From assembly GCF_002056295.1 (NCBI RefSeq), contig NZ_CP020100.1:2999501-3063500 (forward strand): 64,000 nt of DNA. Direction: 5' to 3'. The position numbers and the translations under genes are program-made. Below are positions 58,109-64,000 of the stretch, one piece after another (position 1 is the stretch's first letter; the number at the start of each line of letters is the position of its first letter). The DNA is from Halopseudomonas phragmitis (lineage in GTDB: Bacteria; Pseudomonadota; Gammaproteobacteria; Pseudomonadales; Pseudomonadaceae). A model generated the notes under the pieces. It saw nothing but the letters and a program-made list of their open reading frames with translations. It was not told the origin of the DNA and made no database searches.

Positions 58109-59528
58109 CCAGCGCCTTAACCGCCTCAATCATCTGCACCATGACCTTCTGCGCATCGCCATACACCATCGCGGTGTTTTCGGCATAGAACAGCTCGTTT
58201 TCAACCCCTGAATACCCTTTGCCCTGCCCGCGCTTGATCACGTAGGCCTGATGAGCCTGATCAACATTGAGAATCGGCATGCCATAGATCGGGCTGGACT
58301 TGCGGGTCCGGGCGGCGGGATTGACCACATCATTGGCACCGATGACTACGGCCACATCGGCCTGGGTGAAGTCTTCGTTGATATCCTCCAGATCCGCAAT
58401 AATGTCGTAGGGCACCCCGGCCTCGGCCAATAGCACGTTCATGTGCCCGGGCATCCGGCCGGCCACCGGGTGGATGGCGAAGCGCACGTCCACGCCCTGC
58501 TTCTGCAATAGTTTCACAAACTCATAGAGTTTGTGCTGGGCCTGAGCTACCGCCAGGCCATAACCGGGAACGATAATGACCTTGCTGGCGTAGTACATGG
58601 CGATTGCCGCATCCGAAGCCTCACTGGCCTTCATGCTGCCCTGTATATCTCCGGCATCGCCCTCCTCGTCGCCGCCGAATTGACTGAACAGCACATTGGT
58701 TACCGACCGGTTCATGGCCTTGGCCATCATCAAGGTCAGCAACGTACCGGCCGAGCCAACGACCGTGCCAGCAATAATCATCGCCGGGTTCTGCAAAACG
58801 AAACCCTCGAATGCCACGGCCAGACCAGTCAAGGCGTTGTAAAGTGAGATCACCACTGGCATATCGGCTCCGCCAATCGGCGTGGTAATCATCACCCCCA
58901 GTGCCAGCGCAATCAGGAAGAACACCGCAATCAGCAGCATCGGCGGCTCGGCTCCAGCCATCCCGGCAGTAACCACTGCCGCGCCGGTAGCCAACGAAGC
59001 GAAGAACAGCACGGCATTAACCAACTGCTGCATAGGCAGACGCAGCACTCGGTTCAAGCGGCCATCGAGCTTGGCCCAGGCGACCAGCGACCCGGACAGC
59101 GCCACCGAACCGATCAGCCCTCCCAGCACGGCCAGAATGCTGATCACCACACCATGAGCCTGAGCATTGCCGGAGAACAGCTCTACCGCAGCAATCGCCG
59201 CCGCCGCACCGCCGCCCATGCCGTTGTACAGGGCCACCATCTGCGGCATATTGGTCATCGCCACTTTCTTGCCGCTGTACCAGGCCCAGCCAACCCCAAG
59301 CCCCAGAGCAATCAACACCAGGGCGATATTCATAGTCAGGTGCGGCTGGGCCCGTTCATTGACATCGAAGCCGTAGAGAAAGGCCACCACCACCGCCAGC
59401 GCCATACCCCAACCGGCAACCAGGATGCCCGAACGCGCGGTAACCGGGCTGGACATGCGTTTGAGACCGTAGATGAACAGCAGTGCCGCGACGAAATAAG
59501 CCGTCTCGATGATCAGCGAGGTGTCCAT
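58104..59528 (-). CDS. pntB: NAD(P) transhydrogenase subunit beta
   Basis: This 474-residue subunit has an N-terminal membrane part of about nine helices (1-270) and a C-terminal NADP-binding domain III (about 295-474). The latter has VPGYGLAVAQAQHKL, FAIHPVAGRMPGHMNVLLAEA and VVIGANDVVNPAA. It couples proton entry to hydride transfer from NADH to NADP. It is the last gene of pntAA-pntAB-pntB, four bases after the previous stop. Confidence 0.95.
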   Translation of the reverse strand: MDTSLIIETAYFVAALLFIYGLKRMSSPVTARSGILVAGWGMALAVVVAFLYGFDVNERAQPHLTMNIALVLIALGLGVGWAWYSGKKVAMTNMPQMVALYNGMGGGAAAAIAAVELFSGNAQAHGVVISILAVLGGLIGSVALSGSLVAWAKLDGRLNRVLRLPMQQLVNAVLFFASLATGAAVVTAGMAGAEPPMLLIAVFFLIALALGVMITTPIGGADMPVVISLYNALTGLAVAFEGFVLQNPAMIIAGTVVGSAGTLLTLMMAKAMNRSVTNVLFSQFGGDEEGDAGDIQGSMKASEASDAAIAMYYASKVIIVPGYGLAVAQAQHKLYEFVKLLQKQGVDVRFAIHPVAGRMPGHMNVLLAEAGVPYDIIADLEDINEDFTQADVAVVIGANDVVNPAARTRKSSPIYGMPILNVDQAHQAYVIKRGQGKGYSGVENELFYAENTAMVYGDAQKVMVQMIEAVKALG

Positions 59529-59531
59529 GAC

Positions 59532-59858
59532 TTACTCCTTGTCAGCCGCTGCAGCATCCCGCTTGTCGCTGGGCTTGAACATTTCCAGCATGCGTTCGGT
59601 CACCACATAGCCTCCGGCAGCATTGCCGGCACCGAGCAACACACCGACAAAACCAATCAATTGCTCCAAAGGCGAGCCTGCGTTGAGCAGCGCCCACATG
59701 GCGCCAACCACCACGATCCCGTGAATGAAGTTGGAGCCGGACATCAATGGCGTATGCAGGATCGCCGGCACCCTGGCGATGACCTCGTAACCAGTAAAGG
59801 CCGCCAGCATGAAGATATACAGTGCAACGAACCCGGTGATGGTACTGGTGAAGTCCAT
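59532..59858 (-). CDS. pntAB: NAD(P) transhydrogenase subunit alpha part 2
   Basis: This 108-residue membrane segment of the split alpha subunit has three helices, with GFVALYIFMLAAFTGYEVI, a conserved TPLMSGSNFIHGIVVVGAM and GLLLGAGNAAGGYVVTERML-like residues near the end. In enterics it is fused to the NAD-binding domain as one PntA; here the two are separate genes. Confidence 0.94.
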   Translation of the reverse strand: MDFTSTITGFVALYIFMLAAFTGYEVIARVPAILHTPLMSGSNFIHGIVVVGAMWALLNAGSPLEQLIGFVGVLLGAGNAAGGYVVTERMLEMFKPSDKRDAAAADKE

Positions 59859-59862
59859 GGTC

Positions 59863-60990
59863 TCACTCCCCCGTATTGTCGACGGCCTTACGGGCCGCTT
59901 TGTTCTTGATTTCGCCGTCTTTGGTCAGTAGCGCATGGGCCAGCACCTCATCCTCCCAGTCCGGCGCCAGCTCTCCGTCATGCATCAGCAACCCGGCCAA
60001 TGCCAACAAGTTGCGGGCATATAGCTCAGAGGCGTGCTCGGCCAGATGACTGGGAATGTTCAGCGGCGCGACTATGGTCGCCGGACCGACCTCAACCGTA
60101 TCGCCTGGGTGCGTCAGCGGGGTATTGCCGCCCCCCTCGGCCGCCAGATCGACGATCACCGCCCCTGGTTTCATGCCCATGATCTGCGCTTCGCTGATGA
60201 TCTTCGGGCTCGGCCGCCCAGGAATCGAGGCTGTGGTGATCACCGCATCGGCCTGTTGAATATGCCTGGTCAGCACCTCGGCGACCCGCTCCTGCTCCTC
60301 GCTGGTCAGCTCCCTGGCATAGCCCCCCAAACCGCTGGCCGAAACTCCGGTATCAACGAACTTGCCACCCACCGACTCAACCTGCTCCTTCACTTCAGGG
60401 CGCACGTCATAGCCCTCGACCATAGCGCCCAACCGCCTGGCCGTAGCCAGCGCCTGCAACCCAGCCACCCCCGCGCCCATCACCAGTATCTTGGCCGGGC
60501 GTAGCGATCCGACTGCGGTGGTCATCATCGGCAATATCCGGTTGAGACTGGTCGCCGCCAGTAACGCCGCGTAATAGCCCGCCAACGCGGCCTGGGATGA
60601 CAGTGCATCCATGGCCTGAGCCCGGGTAATCCGGGGAATCAGCTCCATCGCCAGACAGGTGATCTGTCGGTCGCGCAAAGCCTTAACCAATTCAGGCTCG
60701 CGGTGAGCGTGGACGAAACAGCAGAGGATGGTGCCTGGCGGCATCTGTTCGACATCCGCCAGCGCTGGTGGCTGCACCCGGAAAATCAGTCGGGTGTTCT
60801 CAGGCATTGGACCAATGCTGGTCCCGGCCTGCTGATAGAGCGGATCGGGAATTCTGGCAGCCTCGCCAGCCCCCGATTGCAAATGGGTATGTATTCCGAG
60901 CTTTTCCAACTTGGCGACGACGGCGGGGACCAGCGCCACCCGTTTTTCATGCAGTCGTGTTTCCTTGGGAACAAACAGCGTAACCGGCAT
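59863..60990 (-). CDS. pntAA: NAD(P) transhydrogenase subunit alpha part 1
   Basis: This 375-residue soluble NAD(H)-binding domain I has PKETRLHEKRVALVP at the N-terminus and the Rossmann motif LVMGAGVAGLQALATARRLG. YDVRPEVKEQVESVGG and the RPSPKII mobile-loop region follow. The ATG at 60990 has AAGGAG five bases upstream; a GTG six bases earlier is less likely. It is the first gene of the transhydrogenase operon. Confidence 0.95.
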   Translation of the reverse strand: MPVTLFVPKETRLHEKRVALVPAVVAKLEKLGIHTHLQSGAGEAARIPDPLYQQAGTSIGPMPENTRLIFRVQPPALADVEQMPPGTILCCFVHAHREPELVKALRDRQITCLAMELIPRITRAQAMDALSSQAALAGYYAALLAATSLNRILPMMTTAVGSLRPAKILVMGAGVAGLQALATARRLGAMVEGYDVRPEVKEQVESVGGKFVDTGVSASGLGGYARELTSEEQERVAEVLTRHIQQADAVITTASIPGRPSPKIISEAQIMGMKPGAVIVDLAAEGGGNTPLTHPGDTVEVGPATIVAPLNIPSHLAEHASELYARNLLALAGLLMHDGELAPDWEDEVLAHALLTKDGEIKNKAARKAVDNTGE

Positions 60991-61084
60991 GGCCACTCCT
61001 TGCGACTGATCGGTTGTCTGTCACTAGCATAGACCACCCAAGGATTCTTACACTTGCCGATCACAGCATTGCAGTAGCACCAAA

Positions 61085-61984
61085 TCAACTCAACAGCAGC
61101 AGCCATAGCGGCATGCTGAACGCAGCCAGCAGGGTTGAAAGGAAAATTACCGAGCTGATTATCCGGTTGTCTTCCTGCCCCATCGCATAGGCCAGGACAT
61201 TGACACCGGTCGGGCAAGCAGCCATCAGTACCAGCACGGTTCTGGCTTCGGGATTCAATGGCAACAGCGAAGTGAAGCCCATGACCAGCAACGGAAACGC
61301 CAGCAATTTGGCCAGGGTCAGTGACAGCATAGCCCGGCTCAGATAGAGCCGGTAATGCGCCAGACTCATGCCCAACACCAGCAGCGCACAGGGCAATGAG
61401 GCCGCAGCCAGCCAGTCGACGGTACGCCAGACCGCAGCCGGCAGCGCTAAGCCACTCAGATTGAGCGTCGCCCCCAGCAGTAACCCGACAATGATCGGAT
61501 TGGTCAGGCTCGACAGGGTCTGACGCCACGACAGGCGCTCGCCCTGACCGCTGAACAGTGCGATATAGAGGCTTTGCAGGGTGAACAGTATCAGGCTGTG
61601 AAACACCAGCACGGCGAACAGATAAACCAGCTTATCCGTCCCCAGCAACAGGCTGACCAGCGGGATACCCACCAGCACGTTATTGGAGTAGCTGGCCGCC
61701 AGCCCCATGGAAGTGGGACGCCCCTGCGAGCGATGGGCAACTACATTGATCAGGATGAACACCAGCAATGCCGGGACAAAATACGCCACCAGCAACATGG
61801 GCGAGAGCCCCTCACTGAGGTCAGCCCGGGCCAGGCCAGCGAACAGCAATACCGGCATGAACAGCTTGAAGGTGATCGCCGCCAGAGCCGTGCCGGCCTC
61901 AGTCGGCAACCAGCGGCGCCAGCCGAGCAGATAACCAATGGCAATCAGGGCAAAGATCGGGATCAGTGCATCGACTACGGACAC
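61085..61984 (-). CDS. AEC (auxin efflux carrier) family transporter
   Basis: This inner-membrane protein of 299 residues has about ten helices in two five-helix halves (IPIFALIAIGYLLGWR, then SYSNNVLVGIPLVSLLLG, and FTSLLPLNPEARTVLVLMAACPTGVNVLAYA). AGGAG at 61991-61995 (minus strand) makes GTG 61984 the best start; the TTG at 61990 is too close to it. Bacterial AEC proteins move malate/malonate or other organic acids; the substrate is unknown. Confidence 0.85.
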   Translation of the reverse strand: MSVVDALIPIFALIAIGYLLGWRRWLPTEAGTALAAITFKLFMPVLLFAGLARADLSEGLSPMLLVAYFVPALLVFILINVVAHRSQGRPTSMGLAASYSNNVLVGIPLVSLLLGTDKLVYLFAVLVFHSLILFTLQSLYIALFSGQGERLSWRQTLSSLTNPIIVGLLLGATLNLSGLALPAAVWRTVDWLAAASLPCALLVLGMSLAHYRLYLSRAMLSLTLAKLLAFPLLVMGFTSLLPLNPEARTVLVLMAACPTGVNVLAYAMGQEDNRIISSVIFLSTLLAAFSMPLWLLLLS

Positions 61985-62052
61985 AAGCAACTCCTGACAC
62001 AGGGCTGGACGGCGCAGCCCGGGGCCATAGAGTCTACCAGCGCAAAGACGCT

Positions 62053-62901
62053 TTAGCGGATCAGATTTGCAGAATACTCTGTTGCAGTTTGCTCAAGCAG
62101 ATCCATGTTGTCGTGTTGCCAAGGATGAAAGTTCTCGCGGTAAAAATCGCGATACGCCCCAAGCAACCCGGTGAAAAAGCCATTACGCCCCCATAGCCAG
62201 CGCATACCGCGCCACCACATGCCAGGACGCAACAGCAGGCCATCGCGGCGCAACATATGCCACATCCCCCGGGTCACATCCTTGAGAAAGAAAAAGGTCG
62301 CCTGGCGCATAGCCTTGCGCAGTAGTTTGCGGTCACCACAGACCTGCATGTAGACATCAAAGGCCACCGCCTTGTGCTCGGTTTCCTCCAATGCATGCCA
62401 GCGCCACAAACGCAGCATTTCCGGGGTTGCGCCCTGCATCCAGCGCGGCTCGCGCAGCACCGCATCGGCCATGATCGCCGTAAAGTGTTCCATGGCCACA
62501 GTGCCGGCCAACTGCCGCTCAGGCGAGAAGTTCTTTTCCACGAAGCGAATGCGCCGTTTGACTGGTAATTCCAGAGCATCAATATCGTAGCCCAACTGAC
62601 GCAGGCGCTGGTTGTAGTCAATATGCTCGCGGCTGTGGTGGCCTTCCTGACCGATAAACCCACGGATCTGCTCCTGCAATTGCGGATCCTTGATCTGATC
62701 CCGGAACAGGCGGACCGAGTCGATGAAATAGCGCTCACCATCCGGAAATAGCACCGACATGGCATTGAAGAAATGCGTCTTAAACGGATCGCCATCCAGC
62801 CAGTGACGGGGCAGCGGATCGGGCAAACCGGGATCCAGTCGGCGGGGACGGATATCAAGCCGCGCGGGTGTGAGGCGGGGTGTTACGGATTCCTTTTCCA
62901 T
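62053..62901 (-). CDS. PF10118-type metal-dependent hydrolase family protein
   Basis: This 282-residue helical protein has metal-site-like motifs: GQEGHHSREHIDYN near residue 97, EHFTAIMADAVL near 150, and HALEETEHKAVAFDVY near 178. The spaced Glu/His pairs resemble ferritin-like di-metal sites. The family is labelled 'metal-dependent hydrolase', but its reaction is not well established. It is soluble with no signal peptide. The ATG at 62901 begins MEKESVTPRL. Confidence 0.82.
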   Translation of the reverse strand: MEKESVTPRLTPARLDIRPRRLDPGLPDPLPRHWLDGDPFKTHFFNAMSVLFPDGERYFIDSVRLFRDQIKDPQLQEQIRGFIGQEGHHSREHIDYNQRLRQLGYDIDALELPVKRRIRFVEKNFSPERQLAGTVAMEHFTAIMADAVLREPRWMQGATPEMLRLWRWHALEETEHKAVAFDVYMQVCGDRKLLRKAMRQATFFFLKDVTRGMWHMLRRDGLLLRPGMWWRGMRWLWGRNGFFTGLLGAYRDFYRENFHPWQHDNMDLLEQTATEYSANLIR

Positions 62902-63107
62902 AGGGCAGGACTCTCTGGTGTTATCTCATCATCATACTCCGCTATCTGCACAACCATTAGGCCATATCCGCCAACTCAAGGCGACTCTGCTGCCAGCTCC
63001 TCTCTCAGACTCAAACTGGCGTCTGCGCGTATTGCAGCTAAAGTTTAGGAAACATTCTGAAATAAGCCGTATCAGAATCCCAATGATCTCCTGGGGGCCT
63101 GTTCGCC

Positions 63108-64000
63108 ATGACATGGATTATCGATACGCTCAACACCCTGTTCTGGGGCTATGTGCTGATCTACGGATTGCTTGGGGTTGGCATCTTCTTCACCTTCCGG
63201 CTTGGACTGCTGCAGTTTCGCTACTTCGGCGAAATGGTGCGCTCAATTCTCCATGCCCGGCAAAGCGATGCTTCAGGGATATCACCTTTTCAGGCTCTGT
63301 GTACCAGCCTGGCCTCGCGCATTGGTACCGGCAACCTGGCCGGGGTGGCAGTCGCACTCTACCTGGGCGGCGCCGGGGCAATATTCTGGATGTGGATGGT
63401 AGCGCTGGTCGGCATGGCCACCGCCTACTCAGAAAGCACCCTGGCCCAGCTTTACAAGGTTCGCGATGCCAAGGGCCAATACCGTGGCGGTCCAGCGTTC
63501 TATATTTCCAAGGGCCTCAAGGCACCTTGGGCTGGCAGCATCTTTGCCATCTGCCTGATCATTTCCTTCGGGCTGGTGTTCAATGCGGTCCAGGCCAACT
63601 CGATTGCCGACGCCATGCAGGGCGCCTTCGGCTTGCCAAAACTGTGGGTAGGGGTTGTGATTGCCATACTCGCCGGCCTGGTGATCTTTGGCGGTTTACG
63701 CTCGATTGCCCGCTTCGCCGAACTGGTCGTCCCCTTCATGGCTACCGCTTATGTGCTGGTCGCCCTGGTGGTCCTGGTGCTGAACATCACCGAAGTGCCC
63801 GGGGTGCTGGCCACCATCATCAAAAGCGCCTTCGGGCTTGAAGAAGCGGCTGGTGGAGTCGCAGGGTCGGTAACTGCCGCCATGCTCAATGGCATCAAGC
63901 GCGGCCTGTTTTCCAATGAGGCCGGCATGGGCTCGGCTCCGAACGTTGCCGCCACCGCCACCCCGGCGCCACATCACCCCTCCTCTCAGGGATTCGTCCA
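63108..64000 (+). CDS. Alanine/glycine:cation symporter (AGCS family), 5' part
   Basis: An open frame from ATG 63108 runs off the window end (297 complete codons seen). It encodes MTWIIDTLNTLFWGYVLIYG, then FTFRLGLLQFRYFGEM, and the AGCS signature SLASRIGTGNLAGVAVAL. AYSESTLAQLYKVRD, RGGPAFYISKG and AEL-rich helices follow, up to NEAGMGSAPNVAATA. The family usually has about 450-480 residues, so about 150-180 are missing. It imports alanine or glycine with Na+ or H+. A different frame over the same region (62870-63841) is a shadow. Confidence 0.9.
   Translation, partial: MTWIIDTLNTLFWGYVLIYGLLGVGIFFTFRLGLLQFRYFGEMVRSILHARQSDASGISPFQALCTSLASRIGTGNLAGVAVALYLGGAGAIFWMWMVALVGMATAYSESTLAQLYKVRDAKGQYRGGPAFYISKGLKAPWAGSIFAICLIISFGLVFNAVQANSIADAMQGAFGLPKLWVGVVIAILAGLVIFGGLRSIARFAELVVPFMATAYVLVALVVLVLNITEVPGVLATIIKSAFGLEEAAGGVAGSVTAAMLNGIKRGLFSNEAGMGSAPNVAATATPAPHHPSSQGFV

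Noticed and set aside
62870-63841. 323-codon opening across the start of the last gene
   Set aside because: It is in the wrong frame: the AGCS symporter frame from 63108 carries the conserved family motifs.

Overview
The window is chromosomal DNA of a Pseudomonas-lineage gammaproteobacterium. The best guess is the Halopseudomonas / P. pertucinogena side of the family, but that is inference. The evidence is gene order recalled from P. aeruginosa: clpA-clpS-cspD-icd-nudJ-mnmA-hflD-purB-roxA-GNAT-secretin-like-aceA (around PA2620-PA2634), tamB-tamA near xthA (around PA2542-PA2545), and ppsR/ppsA-rraA-cfrX-cmpX-sigX-oprF (around PA1769-PA1777). Almost everything is single-copy housekeeping DNA. 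There are no rRNA or tRNA genes, prophage, insertion sequence or CRISPR array that I can see.

Layout. 1-8 kb: dodecin (partial), YeaD-type mutarotase, truncated haemoglobin, a secreted alpha/beta hydrolase facing an AraC regulator, a LysR/CDF transporter pair, a frameshifted AraC gene and a secreted M20 amidohydrolase. 8-10.5 kb: an accessory FtsH protease behind an Anr/FNR-like box, converging on thiol peroxidase. 10.5-17 kb: TamB/TamA outer-membrane assembly, and exonuclease III. 17-20.2 kb: ClpA/ClpS and CspD. 20.2-32.5 kb: isocitrate dehydrogenase, the nudJ-mnmA-hflD-DMT-purB run, the ribosomal L16 oxygenase group, isocitrate lyase and a thioesterase. 32.5-39.3 kb: OprF, SigX, CmpX, CfrX, RraA, PEP synthase and its regulatory kinase. 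39.3-44.2 kb: LysR regulator, Fur-box TonB receptor, BenE transporter. 44.2-49.5 kb: a diguanylate cyclase with an overlapping periplasmic binding protein, a CHAD protein, a DUF411 protein and a second diguanylate cyclase. 49.6-56.4 kb: a complete SUF iron-sulfur operon led by an IscR homologue. 56.6-64 kb: aldehyde dehydrogenase, three-subunit transhydrogenase, AEC transporter, PF10118 protein and the start of an alanine/glycine symporter.

How it fits together. Icd and AceA compete for isocitrate, and both promoters carry TGTAGT...ACTACA palindromes, which suggests one regulator at the TCA/glyoxylate branch. PpsA, PpsR and the transhydrogenase extend the gluconeogenic and NADPH side. ClpAS and the extra FtsH give protein quality control.

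The most unusual structure lies between purB and roxA. Two inverted copies of a 51-nt core (50/51 identical) are each flanked by long, nearly perfect self-complementary arms, but the arm sequences are unrelated between the copies. Coordinates and motif matches were read by eye. Family assignments come from recognised motifs and remembered homologues, not from searches.
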